This document shows positions 18,179 to 28,200 of a DNA stretch of 64,000 bases, piece after piece. A program made the translations under genes and the position numbers. Positions within the stretch are counted from its first letter, which is position 1, and the number at the start of each line of letters is the position of its first letter. Below the pieces are notes generated by a model, which worked only from the letters and a program-made list of their open reading frames with translations, was not told the origin of the DNA and searched no databases. The DNA lies in the NCBI GenBank assembly GCA_002316315.1, contig DCDG01000018.1, positions 62,001-126,000 on the forward strand. The letters are read 5' to 3'. This DNA is from Candidatus Aminicenantes bacterium UBA1061. Lineage in GTDB: Bacteria; Acidobacteriota; Aminicenantia; Aminicenantales; Saccharicenantaceae.

Positions 18179-20314
18179 ATGCCGGTAAAAAAAACTATTA
18201 CAAAAACAAGCGCCTGGTCAGTCAGTCTGGCCTGGTTGTGGCTTGCTCTTATTTTAATCCTGCCTGGCTTCTTAGCTGCACAGGAAGAATCCAATCCGCT
18301 TCTTTCTGAATTCAAGACACCATTTGGCACACCTCCTTTTGACCTGATTAAGAACGAGCATTTCCTTCCAGCGATAAAGAAAGGCATAGAAGCCCAGCAG
18401 ACTGAAATCGAAGCTATTGTTAATAATCCTCAGCCACCAACCTTTGAAAATACTATTCTGGCCTTCGACCGGACAGGCAAACTGCTCAGCCAGGTGATGT
18501 CCATCTTTGGGACTCTTCAGGGAGCCAATACTTCACCTGAGCTTCAGAAAATAGCCCTCGAGGCTACTCCATTGACCACCCAGCATCGTTCAAGTATTTA
18601 TCTCAACGATCGCCTTTTTGCACGCATTAAAAGCGTTTATGACCGCCGAAACCAATTAAAACTCGGACAAGAAGAGAAATTTCTATTGGAAAAAATCTAT
18701 CAGGATTTTGTCCGGGCTGGAGCACTTCTCCAGCCAGAAGCCAAGAATAGGCTGCGTGATATTGATCGCGAGCTTTCTCTCCTGTCCTTAAGATTTGGCA
18801 ATAACCTTCTTCAGGAAACCAATAGCTTTAAGCTGGTTATTGAGAATCCAAAGCATTTAGCCGGGCTGCCGCCGGAGGTTATAGCCAGTGCAGCCGAAAC
18901 AGCTAAAAAAGCTGGTTTAGATGGCAAATGGGTATTTACCACACATGTTCCCAGTATGACGCCATTTCTTCAGTATGCCCAGAACCGAGAGTTGCGGAAG
19001 AGATTGTATGAAGCTTATCTCAGCCGTGGAGACAGATACAATGAATATGACAATAAAGAAATTATCAAGAAAATAATTGACTTCAGGACGGAAAGAGCCA
19101 ATTTACTCAGCTTCCCAACCTACTCTCACTATGGAATTGATGTCAACATGGCTAAAACGCCGGAAAGAGTGGAATCCTATCTTATGGATCTCTGGAAGTA
19201 TGCCATCGAGCGAGCTAAAGCCGAGCAGGCCGAAATGCAGCAGATAGCCGATGAAGAAGGTGCCGGCATAAAAATTGCGGGCTGGGACTGGTGGTATTAT
19301 GCCGAGAAACTGCGCAAGAAAAAATATAATCTGGAAGACAATGAAATCCGGCCTTATTTCTCAATCGATAACGTCGTGAATGGAATTTTCACCCTGGCCG
19401 GCAAACTCTATGGTCTGAAATTTGAGAGAAGAAGCGATATCTCTGCCTATCATCCAGAAGCGATGGTCTTTGAAGTCAAAGAAAAAAATGGCCAGCATCT
19501 GGGAATTCTTTATTTTGATTTCTTCCCGCGGACATCTAAGAGAAGCGGTGCCTGGACAGGCGGGCTGCGCCGTCAAAGCTATGAAAATGGCAAGCGGGTG
19601 GCGCCTCTGGTCACCATTACCTGCAATTTCACCAGGCCGACAGGAGATGTGCCTGCACTTCTCTCACTGGATGAGGTCGAGACCTGCTTTCATGAATTTG
19701 GACACGCCCTGGCTTCGCTTCTTTCCATGGGTAAATACAATAATCGCTTTGTCCCCAGAGATGGAGTTGAGCTTCCCTCTCAGATAATGGAAAATTGGGC
19801 TTTTGAATCCGAGTTGCTTAAGCTTTATGCTAAACATTATGCTACCGGCGAAATTATCCCTGATGAGTTAATCAGGAAAATCAACAACAGCTCACTCTTT
19901 AACCAGGGTTTTGCTTCAACTGAGCTATTAGCCGCTTCTCTCCTCGATCTCTACTGGCATAAAACAATTTTTAAAGAAGATTATGAAGTCAATGATTTTG
20001 AACGCCAGGTGCTGAATAAAATCGGGCTAATTGAGGCCATTGCTCCCCGTTATCGGAGCACCTATTTTCAGCATATTTTTTCTGGTGGCTATGCTGCCGG
20101 CTATTATGTCTATATCTGGGCAGAAATGCTGGACAGCGATGCTTTTGAAGCCTTCAAAGAACGCGGCCTGGTCGACCAGAAAACAGCTCTTAAATTCAGG
20201 CAGGAAATTCTGGAAAAGTACGGGACGGCTGATTTTCTGCAGCAGTATATCAAATTCCGCGGTCGGGAAGCCAGAATTGAGCCATTACTGAGAAAACGCG
20301 GTTTTATTCAATAA
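18179..20314 (+). CDS. M3 family metallopeptidase (Dcp-like oligopeptidase), exported
   Basis: Zinc oligopeptidase/dipeptidyl carboxypeptidase of 711 residues. A Sec signal peptide (LAWLWLALILILPGFLAAQ) ends near residue 35, so the enzyme works outside the cytoplasm. The helical N-terminal half (NPLLSEFKTPFGTPPFDLIK) is typical of Dcp. The zinc site is H505-E-F-G-H509 (CFHEFGHALASLLS), with the third ligand in ENWAFES, followed by FSGGYAAGYYVYIWAEML, the conserved substrate-side segment. Full length for the family. It would degrade peptides released from extracellular protein. Confidence 0.94.
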   Translation: MPVKKTITKTSAWSVSLAWLWLALILILPGFLAAQEESNPLLSEFKTPFGTPPFDLIKNEHFLPAIKKGIEAQQTEIEAIVNNPQPPTFENTILAFDRTGKLLSQVMSIFGTLQGANTSPELQKIALEATPLTTQHRSSIYLNDRLFARIKSVYDRRNQLKLGQEEKFLLEKIYQDFVRAGALLQPEAKNRLRDIDRELSLLSLRFGNNLLQETNSFKLVIENPKHLAGLPPEVIASAAETAKKAGLDGKWVFTTHVPSMTPFLQYAQNRELRKRLYEAYLSRGDRYNEYDNKEIIKKIIDFRTERANLLSFPTYSHYGIDVNMAKTPERVESYLMDLWKYAIERAKAEQAEMQQIADEEGAGIKIAGWDWWYYAEKLRKKKYNLEDNEIRPYFSIDNVVNGIFTLAGKLYGLKFERRSDISAYHPEAMVFEVKEKNGQHLGILYFDFFPRTSKRSGAWTGGLRRQSYENGKRVAPLVTITCNFTRPTGDVPALLSLDEVETCFHEFGHALASLLSMGKYNNRFVPRDGVELPSQIMENWAFESELLKLYAKHYATGEIIPDELIRKINNSSLFNQGFASTELLAASLLDLYWHKTIFKEDYEVNDFERQVLNKIGLIEAIAPRYRSTYFQHIFSGGYAAGYYVYIWAEMLDSDAFEAFKERGLVDQKTALKFRQEILEKYGTADFLQQYIKFRGREARIEPLLRKRGFIQ

Positions 20315-20339
20315 GCGTAGCATAAGGACTTAATAATGA

Positions 20340-20433
<94 letters not shown>

Positions 20434-20435
20434 GC

Positions 20436-20757
20436 AAAATGAGGCAGCGATATTTTAGCATTTTTTCGCTTTAAAAAAAACTGAATAAATATGGTTTCAG
20501 CTAAAGATGCTGGTTAATTCAGGCGGTCCTGTCTATTTCATAATAACCTAATTTACCATTATTCGTTGCTGCTGCCGATGGTCACGACAAAATGGTTATA
20601 ATCACGGCGATTATCTCCCCTGTGGAGTTGGATATGTTAAGATTCCAATCACTTAAACAAGTTGACCATTGAACTGACTGTTAAGTAAAATATTAATCTT
20701 GCTATCTAAGGTTTTGCTCTTAATAGATTTCCATATTTTAATTTGTGGGAGAAATAA
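20436..20757. other. Intergenic region with a probable promoter
   Basis: No gene is seen on either strand. A plausible promoter for the downstream gene is TTGACC (20662-20667), an 18-nt spacer and TAAAAT (20686-20691). GGGAGAA precedes the ATG at 20758. Confidence 0.4.
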
Positions 20758-21219
20758 ATGTCAGAAAAAAAAGACCGAGCCAGAGAGCTTTTTGATGAAG
20801 GATTCAGTTGCTCACAAGCCGTCTTTACACCCTATGCTGTTGAGCAGGGAATCCTGGAAGAAAAAGCACTCAAGATGTCTCAAGTTCTGGGCGGAGGAAT
20901 GTCGCATCAGGGCCTGACCTGCGGTGCGGTGACGGGCGCCTTGCTGGTCATTAGCCTACATTTTGGCCGTAGCCAGGCTGAAGATACCGCCGCCAAGAAT
21001 CTGACCTATTCCCTCGCTCAGGAATTCTGCCAGCGGTTCTTCGAACTTTATGAGTCAATTAATTGTTCTGATCTTATTGGCTGTAGCCTGAAAACACCTC
21101 AAGGCCGGGAGCTGGCTTCTGAACATGACCTGTTTGATAAATACTGCACCGGTTTTATAGAAGATGCTTGCCGCCTGCTCGAAGAAATAATAGAAGAAGG
21201 ATATAAAAAGAGATCATAG
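20758..21219 (+). CDS. C_GCAxxG_C_C family probable redox protein
   Basis: A 153-residue cytoplasmic protein of the family named for its cysteine pattern. The motif is visible as FSCSQAVF, LTCGAVTGALLVI, INCSDLIGC and a final KYCTGFIEDAC. Members occur mostly in anaerobes and are thought to be redox-active or metal-binding; no reaction is proven. It stands alone between the two tRNA-Ser genes and is divergent from them. Confidence 0.88.
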   Translation: MSEKKDRARELFDEGFSCSQAVFTPYAVEQGILEEKALKMSQVLGGGMSHQGLTCGAVTGALLVISLHFGRSQAEDTAAKNLTYSLAQEFCQRFFELYESINCSDLIGCSLKTPQGRELASEHDLFDKYCTGFIEDACRLLEEIIEEGYKKRS

Positions 21220-21345
21220 GCCAATCTTTCCGGTTGAAATCAGATAACGTTTGACTTCTGCTGAGGTATGATCTTCTTTTAAAATATTTTTATAATATTC
21301 CATGATTGAATCTTTTGAAAAATATGAATCAAAGAGGAGGAAAGA

Positions 21346-22284
21346 ATGATTAAAAAGCTGAGACTAATTACGAGGATTGGTTTTTTAAGCTTTCTCTTAG
21401 TTCTATGTCTGGTAACTTCAGTTCAGGCTCAAGGGAAAACTACCTCTTCAGCCAAAAAACCGCTAAAAGTCTTTATCTCAGTCGACATGGAAGGTATCTG
21501 GGGTGTGGTCCATGGTAATCAGTGTTCGGCTGACTCTCCCGAATACCAGCTGGCCAGAAAATGGATGGTAGAAGATACCAATGCCATCATTTCTGGACTA
21601 TTTGAAGGCGGAGCTACTGAGGTTGTGGTCAATGATTCCCATGGGAGCATGAGGAATATTATCGCCAGCGAGCTTGATCGCAGGGCCGAGCTTATTTCCG
21701 GCTCGCCCAAGCCCCTCTCTATGATGGAAGGAATTGATTCCAGTTTCCAGGCCTGTATCTTTGCCGGCTATCATGCCCGGGCAGGCTCGGCTCCGGCTAT
21801 TCTGGATCACACTATCTCCGGAGCAGTTATTTATTCGATTAAAATCAATGGAATAGAAATGCCCGAGCTTGGGATCAATGGGGCCATCGCTGGTCACTAT
21901 GGTGTGCCGGTGGTCATGCTGACTGGAGATATCGAAACTTGCCGCCAGGCGAGGGAAATTCTTGGTAATGATCTGGTGACCGTGTCAGTCAAAGAAGCCA
22001 CCGGACGTTTCGCCGCCAGAAACTTTCCCAGGGAAAAAGTACTATCCGACCTCAAAGAAGGCGCCAGAAAAACCATCTCTTCTACCGACAAATTCAAGCT
22101 TTATGAGCTCAAGCCTCCTTACCAGTTTGAAGTCAATTTTCACAACAGCAACCAGGCCGAGGCTGGCCTATTAGTTCCCGGAGTAAAAAGAATAGCACCC
22201 AGAACGTTATCTTTCACAACACAGGATTACCTGGAAGGCTTCAAGCTCCTGCGGGCTTTGATTTCTTTAGCTTCAGGCAGTTAA
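21346..22284 (+). CDS. M55 family D-aminopeptidase (DppA-like), exported
   Basis: A 312-residue zinc peptidase related to Bacillus DppA, which hydrolyses D-Ala dipeptides. A signal peptide (IGFLSFLLVLCLVTSVQAQ) precedes the catalytic domain, which begins KVFISVDMEGIWGVVHGNQ and includes GATEVVVNDSHGSMRNII, FAGYHARAG and LDHTISGAVIYSIKING, giving the Asp/Glu/His metal ligands. DppA itself is cytoplasmic, so the signal peptide points to an exported variant, possibly acting on cell-wall-derived or dietary D-peptides. GAGGAGG stands upstream of the ATG. Confidence 0.9.
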   Translation: MIKKLRLITRIGFLSFLLVLCLVTSVQAQGKTTSSAKKPLKVFISVDMEGIWGVVHGNQCSADSPEYQLARKWMVEDTNAIISGLFEGGATEVVVNDSHGSMRNIIASELDRRAELISGSPKPLSMMEGIDSSFQACIFAGYHARAGSAPAILDHTISGAVIYSIKINGIEMPELGINGAIAGHYGVPVVMLTGDIETCRQAREILGNDLVTVSVKEATGRFAARNFPREKVLSDLKEGARKTISSTDKFKLYELKPPYQFEVNFHNSNQAEAGLLVPGVKRIAPRTLSFTTQDYLEGFKLLRALISLASGS

Positions 22285-22299
22285 GACTGCTTTGAAATT

Positions 22300-22340
22300 A
22301 AAAGAGTTTTTCTAAAGGAAAACAGCCGGCTCTTTTATTT
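22300..22340 (+). terminator. Possible terminator after the M55 peptidase gene
   Basis: AAAAGAG (22300-22306) pairs with CTCTTTT (22330-22336), followed by a short T-rich run. The loop is long (23 nt), so the structure is weak. Confidence 0.3.
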
Positions 22341-22368
22341 AATCTGGATTATGGCCGGAATCATAATC

Positions 22369-22457
22369 TGGCGGAGGGAGAGGGATTCGAACCCCCGTTC
22401 CGGAAACCGGAAAGCGGTTTTCAAGACCGCCGCCTTAAACCACTCGGCCATCCCTCC
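22369..22457 (-). tRNA. tRNA-Ser (anticodon TGA)
   Basis: Class II tRNA on the minus strand: acceptor GGAGGGA/TCCCTCC, anticodon stem GCGGT/ACCGC with loop CTTGAAA (anticodon TGA), a long variable arm and T loop GGTTCGAATCC. The discriminator is G and CCA is encoded. It reads TCA and probably other TCN codons. Confidence 0.96.
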
Positions 22458-22755
22458 GGGAAGAAACATTTTAACCCGAGTTATCAGCCATGACAAGTGC
22501 CAGGGCGGGTTCTTCTCCTTCGCTGCATCCAGTTACAGTGATAAAAAAGTCTTGGCTGATCAAGACATTGAGGCTCACTTCAGGCTATATTAATTTACCA
22601 GAGCTGGCTTTAATCTCAAAAAAATCACAACCCTCGGGAGAAAATCAGAGTAACCCTTATCAGGGGTGAACAGAGAACTTGGCCAGATTCATTTACTTTA
22701 GAGACATCAGGACTGCCCTGATCTTCAATAAGAATTCAGGTTTGCCCCCAGCCTT

Positions 22756-24039
22756 TCAGCCAGTAATAGCCTCAAGTCCATCAAGATAGGGACGCAGAGC
22801 TTCCGGTATCACCACCGAGCCATCTTTTTGCTGATAATTTTCAAGGATGGCGCTGACTGTCCGGCCGACCGCCAGCCCGGAGCCATTTAGAGTATGAACA
22901 AATTCAGGCCGGACTTTTTGGTCTCTTTTAAACTTAATCTGCGCCCGGCGCGCCTGGAAATCAAAGCAATCGGAACAGGAGGAAATTTCCATATAACCGT
23001 TTCTGGTTGGCATCCAGACTTCCAGGTCATAGGTTTTTCCACTGGCAAAACCCATATCCCCGGTGCAAAGAGCTACTACCCGATAGGCCAGACCAAGACG
23101 TTCTAAAACTTCTCCGGCACAGGAGGTCATGTACTCCAGCTCTTCAAGTGATTTTTCTGGCAAGGAGAAAATCATCATTTCCACTTTATTGAACTGATGC
23201 TGTCTGACCAGGCCTCTGATATCTTTCCCATAGGACCCGGCTTCACTCCGGAAACATGGCGTATAAGCCACCAGGCGTTCTGGAAGCTTTCCACCTTCAA
23301 GAATTTCTCCCCGGTAAATGTTGGTCAGCGGCACCTCGGCCGTCGGAATGAGGTACCAGTCAAAGCCCTCGAGCTTGAAAAGGTCTTCAGCAAATTTTGG
23401 CAGATTACCTGTGCCCATTAAACTGGCCTCGTTGGCGATAAAAGGAGGTAAAACCTCTTTAAAGCCCTTCTCTTTGGTATGAAGGTCAAGCATAAAATTG
23501 ATCAGGGCTCTTTCCAGCCTAGCTCCCGGTCCAAAATAAAGAGCAAAGCGGGAACCGGTGATTTTAGCCGCCCGCTCAAAGTCGAGTATCCCGAGATTCG
23601 TACCGATATCCCAATGAGGCAGAGGCTCAAAGTCAAAAACCGGTGGCTGGCCAACCACTCTAACCACCACGTTATCTTCGGTGGTTTTCCCCACTGGAAC
23701 AGAGTCATGAGGAATATTAGGCAGGCGGAGCAGTATATATTTGAGTCTTTCCTCAAGTTCTTTTGACTTTTTTTCGATGGCTGCAATTGTTTCGCCGACC
23801 TGCCGCGATTCTTCAATCAGAGCCGACACATCTCCTCCGGCCATCTTCAGTTTTTTGACCTCTTCTGAGATTCTGTTTCTTTTTTCACGGCCGGCCTGAG
23901 CCTCTCTGATCAGGCCTTTAATCTCAGCTGATAGATAATAGGCTTCCTCAACATCAGCTACCGCCTGAGGTTGCCCCCGGCTGGCCAGTTTCTTTTTAAC
24001 TTCCTCAAAATTTTCCTGAATCAATTTTAAATCGAGCAT
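22756..24039 (-). CDS. serS: Seryl-tRNA synthetase
   Basis: Class II synthetase charging tRNA-Ser (and tRNA-Sec where present). The 427 residues begin MLDLKLIQENFEEVKKKLASRG, the coiled-coil arm that contacts the tRNA-Ser variable arm. Motif 2 is FRSEAGSYGKDIRGLVRQHQF and motif 3 is GSGLAVGRTVSAILENYQ. Full length. It lies about 300 nt upstream of tRNA-Ser(TGA) on the same strand. No T-box was recognised upstream. Confidence 0.97.
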   Translation of the reverse strand: MLDLKLIQENFEEVKKKLASRGQPQAVADVEEAYYLSAEIKGLIREAQAGREKRNRISEEVKKLKMAGGDVSALIEESRQVGETIAAIEKKSKELEERLKYILLRLPNIPHDSVPVGKTTEDNVVVRVVGQPPVFDFEPLPHWDIGTNLGILDFERAAKITGSRFALYFGPGARLERALINFMLDLHTKEKGFKEVLPPFIANEASLMGTGNLPKFAEDLFKLEGFDWYLIPTAEVPLTNIYRGEILEGGKLPERLVAYTPCFRSEAGSYGKDIRGLVRQHQFNKVEMMIFSLPEKSLEELEYMTSCAGEVLERLGLAYRVVALCTGDMGFASGKTYDLEVWMPTRNGYMEISSCSDCFDFQARRAQIKFKRDQKVRPEFVHTLNGSGLAVGRTVSAILENYQQKDGSVVIPEALRPYLDGLEAITG

Positions 24040-24143
24040 GTTTCGATTATAACATAATCACCATGGAGATATTTAATGGGTAAAATGGACTTCTCAATTC
24101 GTCCAGTTGAAGCGGTTAAGAAAACGGATTAAAATTTAACAAC

Positions 24144-25103
24144 ATGAAAAAGTATTTTGTTGGCACAGCTGGCTGGAGTTATCAAGACTGGGAAGGAATT
24201 GTCTATCCAGCAGTTAAGGGACGTGGTTTCCACCCGCTGAGCTATCTGGCCAGCTTGATTGATCTGGTTGAAATAAACTCAACTTTTTACCGTCCAGCCT
24301 CGGTCTCCTTGGTCTATTCCTGGCTGAGACGAGTTCAGACTTATCCTGATTTTTTATTTACAGTGAAACTCCTTCAGGTTTTTACCCATCAAAGAGAAAA
24401 CATCTCAACGAAAGAGGCTGATGACTTTAAGAGAGGCCTTGCTCCGCTGGCCGCCAGTCAGAGACTGGCTGCTATTTTGATTCAGTTTCCCTGGTCTTTT
24501 ATTAATTCTCCGGAAAATCGGGAATATCTGGAGAAGCTGTTTAGGCTTTTTTCAGAATTTCCCTTAGCCCTGGAAGTGAGGCATTCTTCCTGGGATCGGC
24601 CTGAGTTTTATAATTTTCTTAAAGAAAAAAGAGTTGCTTTTTGCAATATTGATCAACCTATCTTCCATCATTCTATCAAGCCTTCAGCTATCGTGACTGA
24701 CCCGGATTTCTCGTATGTACGACTTCATGGCCGAAACTATAAAGATTGGTTCAGGGAAGATGCCGGGCGCGATGACCGCTATAATTATCTCTATTCAAAA
24801 GATGAACTGGAAGACTGGGTCGGTCGGATAAAAAAACTGGCCGAAGGCAGTAATCGCGTCTTTATCATTACCAATAATCACTACCGGGGCCAGGCCCTGG
24901 CCAACGCTCTCCAGCTAAAAAATATGCTGACCGGCGAAAAATTCAATATACCAGCCGCTATGCTGGAGAAATATCCTGTGCTAAGAGAGCTAGCCGAAAA
25001 CCTGGGAAAAGGCCAGAAGAGTATCTTTGATGACTGGCCGGAAAACCAGACTGAAGGAGGTGATAGACACCAAGGCAAAATTGGTCCCGGAAATAAAAAT
25101 TAA
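24144..25103 (+). CDS. DUF72 family protein
   Basis: A 319-residue protein with the DUF72 TIM-barrel signatures: FVGTAGWSYQDWEGIVYP at the N-terminus, EINSTFYRPASVSLVYSW, ALEVRHSSWDRPEFYNFL, SYVRLHGR and IITNNHYRGQALANALQL near the end. The family (YecE-like) is widespread and its reaction is not firmly known. The last ~35 residues are a hydrophilic tail. It is not obviously linked to lysA, which follows after 89 nt. Confidence 0.9.
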   Translation: MKKYFVGTAGWSYQDWEGIVYPAVKGRGFHPLSYLASLIDLVEINSTFYRPASVSLVYSWLRRVQTYPDFLFTVKLLQVFTHQRENISTKEADDFKRGLAPLAASQRLAAILIQFPWSFINSPENREYLEKLFRLFSEFPLALEVRHSSWDRPEFYNFLKEKRVAFCNIDQPIFHHSIKPSAIVTDPDFSYVRLHGRNYKDWFREDAGRDDRYNYLYSKDELEDWVGRIKKLAEGSNRVFIITNNHYRGQALANALQLKNMLTGEKFNIPAAMLEKYPVLRELAENLGKGQKSIFDDWPENQTEGGDRHQGKIGPGNKN

Positions 25104-25192
25104 TATCAAAAATGATAAAAACCGGGATAAAATAAGAGCTTAATTTTAATTCTAATTTTTTAAATTTAATTTTTTAAAAAAGGAATAATAAA

Positions 25193-26449
25193 ATGAGCTG
25201 GTGGGAAGATGAATTCTTACAGGTCAAACAAAACAAACTTTATCTAGGAAATCTTCTGGCTGAACAACTGGCAAAAAGATACGGCACTCCTCTTTATGTT
25301 TACAGCCTGAAAAAGGTTTCCGCCAATTTTAAAAAACTGAGACAGGTTTTTGAGCCGCCTCCACCGGGAATCGAAGTCAAAATCGCTTACGCCCTGAAAG
25401 CTAATTCACATCCAGCCTTTCTAAAGACTCTTTTTAAAGAAGGCGCTTCGATTGATGCCGTTTCTCCAGCGGAAGTAGAAAAGGCTATCAAGGCCGGTTT
25501 CCCTCAAGACAGGATCATATTTACCGGCACTTCTCTCAGTCAGGAAGATTTCGAGCTTATCCTGGCCTATCCAGCAGTGACGGTAAATATTGATGCTTTT
25601 GAGCAGATAGATCTCCTGGAGGCGGCCAGAAAACGTCGGCGGATTAAAAGCCCGGTTAGAGTCTCGGTACGTTGGAATCCAGGGCTCGGTCGGGGCTTCT
25701 CCAGCAAGACCATCACTGCTGGAGAAAGGAGTTCCGATGGAACTCCGATTAAATTCGGGGTTGAAGATTCAAGGATCCTTGAAACCTTTGAAAAACTCCG
25801 TGCTCTAAACCTTCTGCCAGTCGGTCTTCACCAGCACCTTGGCTCTGGCTGGGCTGAAGAAGACTTTCCAATAGCGGTTAAAGCCGTTGACCGGATGATA
25901 AAAAAAGCCAGGGAACTAAAGAGGGCCGATTTTAATTTAGAATTTCTGGATTTTGGTGGTGGCTTCGGGCCTAAATACCATCCAGACCAAAGGCTTTTTC
26001 CGCTGGCAGAATATGCCGCTTATATTATTGATAAGGTGGAAAATTCCAGGCTGGGCTTAAAAGCCATCATCGTTGAGCCGGGGAAATATCTGGTGGCAGA
26101 AGCCGGGGTCTTACTGGTCAGGGTTGAATACCTGAAAAAAAACTATGGCCATCTTTTTGCCTGCGTCAATGCCGGCACCTATAACACCGTGCCGCGGGCA
26201 GTGATCTATGAAGAAGCCTATCATGAAATCGTTAATGCCAGTCAGGTTGATAGCCCCAGGAAAAACAAAATAACTGTGGCCGGTCATCTGTGCGAAACAG
26301 GCGACGTTTTTGGCGTGGAACGGCTCCTGCCCTGTCCGGAAAGGGGACAAATTCTGGCCGTCTTAATGGCCGGTGCCTATTGCCGTAGTATGGCTTCCAA
26401 TTTTAACCTGCGTGATATTCCACAAGAAATTCTGCTGGGCAGCTTGTAA
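25193..26449 (+). CDS. lysA: Diaminopimelate decarboxylase
   Basis: PLP enzyme converting meso-diaminopimelate to lysine, the last step of lysine synthesis. The 418 residues include the PLP lysine K69 in IAYALKANSHP, the LHQHLGSG loop, the phosphate-binding FLDFGGGFGPKY, EPGKYLVAEAG and the C-terminal AGAYCRSMASNFNL. The usual CESGD is CETGD here, a conservative change. Related ornithine/arginine or carboxynorspermidine decarboxylases are possible, but CETGD and the overall layout favour LysA. GGAATAATAAA precedes the ATG. Confidence 0.87.
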   Translation: MSWWEDEFLQVKQNKLYLGNLLAEQLAKRYGTPLYVYSLKKVSANFKKLRQVFEPPPPGIEVKIAYALKANSHPAFLKTLFKEGASIDAVSPAEVEKAIKAGFPQDRIIFTGTSLSQEDFELILAYPAVTVNIDAFEQIDLLEAARKRRRIKSPVRVSVRWNPGLGRGFSSKTITAGERSSDGTPIKFGVEDSRILETFEKLRALNLLPVGLHQHLGSGWAEEDFPIAVKAVDRMIKKARELKRADFNLEFLDFGGGFGPKYHPDQRLFPLAEYAAYIIDKVENSRLGLKAIIVEPGKYLVAEAGVLLVRVEYLKKNYGHLFACVNAGTYNTVPRAVIYEEAYHEIVNASQVDSPRKNKITVAGHLCETGDVFGVERLLPCPERGQILAVLMAGAYCRSMASNFNLRDIPQEILLGSL

Positions 26450-26458
26450 ATAAAAAGT

Positions 26459-26700
26459 TTCCAGAAAAACACTATTTATAAGGCTGGAAGGGCTTCTATT
26501 CTGAGATCGGGCTCCCGGGGAAAGTAAACCAGAGTTAGGTCAGAAGCCGGATTTTTTCTCTGGCTATTGCTTCAATTTACCGGTTTTCATCCTCAGAAAA
26601 AGAAGGCAACCCTCAAACAGTTCTGATTTCACCAGTATCTATTACCTGAACTCCCAGGTCGGCCATCCTGGCAGATAAACCGGGCAGTTTTGACCCGGTG
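26459..26700 (-). pseudogene. Strongly decayed copy of the dnaE2 3' end (copy A)
   Basis: Read on the minus strand, RMADLGVQVIDTGEIRTV is followed by a stop, then GLPSFSEDEN, then VYFPREPDLRI in a shifted frame and finally LINSVF. These align in order with VELAVRVVDAREIRT, GLTYFYLFEDES, VCFLRAEVRLQ and LINCAF of the DnaE2 C-terminus (46726 onward). Even the bases beyond the end (TTTTTCTGGAAA) resemble those beyond copy B. Several stops and frameshifts make it non-coding. It sits immediately after lysA. Confidence 0.6.
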
Positions 26701-27199
26701 GTCTTTGCTATCTCAACTTATTATCCTTTACCTCTCTACTCTTACCAATTTTCAATTCTCCAAAAGGGCCAGAACAAAACTCAGGCAGGGTGGCAGGACT
26801 GAAATCCAGAAGTTGAAAGGGCTACTCCATGTAGCAGATACTAAAACAAGGTGTCTAACAAAGATAAAATAAGATAGAGTTCACCTTTGATAGCCAATCG
26901 TTATGAACTTAATCTGACTCAAGAATGACAGGTTGATTATAAATATACTATTTTGTCCAGATCCTGTGTTTAGCCTGGGAAATCAATCAAAGCCCGAAAA
27001 TATCCGATAATTCAGCATCACCTTATCTGTGCTATAAAAGACACAAACCGTCCTGAAAAGTAGACAAATTTTCGGTCATTTAAGAGCTTTTATCCTTAAA
27101 ATTCCTGGCACGTTTTTCGCATTATATAATGGATGTAGGGTTGTGAGATTAGATTGATGGTTTTTTTTCTTCTGTTAAGAAAGCTTGGGGAGGAGAGAA
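26701..27199. other. Intergenic region, nothing recognised
   Basis: About 500 bases without a supported gene. Short open frames occur, but with no ribosome site or family similarity. The bases just before 27200 carry GGGGAGGAGAG, the ribosome binding site of the next gene. Confidence 0.5.
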
Positions 27200-27745
27200 A
27201 TGAGACCAATCATCGCCGTGCTGACGATCATTTCTTTAATCCTGTTCTTTCAAACAGGCTGCCTGCTGAGCATTAACTCGAAGATAGATCTACAGCCAGC
27301 TGCCTCTTCCCAGACATCTCACTCTAACCTTTCAGCGAGCTTCAGTAATTCTGGAGACGGATCCTCTTTTAATACCGCACCCCTAATAATAGGATTCTCT
27401 GTTATTCTGGCTGCTGCATTGACCTATCTTTATTACTCAAACAAGCACTATAAAGCCCAATATGCTTTGACTTCAGCCGGTGAGAAGGTGAGCCTTATCT
27501 TTCATGCTGAAGCCCCTCCAGATGCGATTTTGATTGGCGAAATACATACACGTTCTCACACTGATTTAAATTTCTTGAAAAATGACCTGCGCAATCAAGC
27601 GGCCCGGATGGGAGGAGATATGGTAATAGTTGATGATATTCAACCACAAATCCCAAATATTTATAACAAACAAGTTTCAAGTCATTATGTTGGGATGGGC
27701 CGGGTATATAAGACCAGAGTTTCTCAACAAAATGAAAAAAATTAA
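27200..27745 (+). CDS. Lipoprotein with DUF4156-like C-terminal segment
   Basis: A 181-residue envelope protein. The signal (IIAVLTIISLILFFQTGC) ends in a lipobox cysteine. A serine-rich linker is followed by a second hydrophobic helix (LIIGFSVILAAALTYLYY). The C-terminal part (ILIGEIHTRSH, LRNQAARMGGDMVIVDDI) resembles the lipoprotein segment in which a small molecule or surface role is coupled to an L-x-x-x-A-x-x-x-G-A/G-x-x-V-V pattern, as in DUF4156. That similarity is by eye only. Start ATG 27200 follows a strong GGAGG; the TTG at 27185 overlaps that site. Confidence 0.6.
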   Translation: MRPIIAVLTIISLILFFQTGCLLSINSKIDLQPAASSQTSHSNLSASFSNSGDGSSFNTAPLIIGFSVILAAALTYLYYSNKHYKAQYALTSAGEKVSLIFHAEAPPDAILIGEIHTRSHTDLNFLKNDLRNQAARMGGDMVIVDDIQPQIPNIYNKQVSSHYVGMGRVYKTRVSQQNEKN

Positions 27746-28200
27746 AAAAGCCGAATTTTAGATACTACCGGATGACACTTCTGGCTACAGTACGCATCAT
27801 GAAAAGAACTGGCCGCCAGCAGTAATCGCTGGATGCAACCGGCAGCAGAGGAAGGTGTAGCTGTATCAAAGGTTCGGACAGCACTGAATGTGACACAGGC
27901 TAAACCTGCAGGTCAGATTCGATAAGGTATTTAACCGGATATATACCGCGGTCGCCTCATCTCATGATCTTCCGGCAACAGTCATTGACGCTCGCTGGCT
28001 GCAGGAGGCAAACCAGAATGAGGCCAGGCTATTCAATGCCATCCACCAGGCAAACAAGTGAGGGAGATAGCAATACTTTGAAGGCCCGGTAGTCGCAGTT
28101 ATTAACAAATTCACCTCAGACACTGCAGCTGAGACCGGGATGATTTGCGGCGTCAGGCTCTAAGTCTGAGCGGCAAAAGCTACTATAACAGATTTGAAAA
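27746..28200 (+). other. Intergenic region with a decayed coding fragment
   Basis: The + frame from 27894 to 28061 is open and protein-like (FDKVFNRIYTAVASSHDLPA, then ARWLQEANQNEARLFNAI) but has no start codon and stops lie on both sides. It probably is the remains of a gene; the family was not recognised. No intact gene is seen in this stretch. Confidence 0.3.

Noticed and set aside
27894..28061. Possible metallopeptidase fragment
   Set aside because: The short open frame has a faint resemblance to M48-type sequences, but no HExxH or other key motif is present, so no family is claimed.
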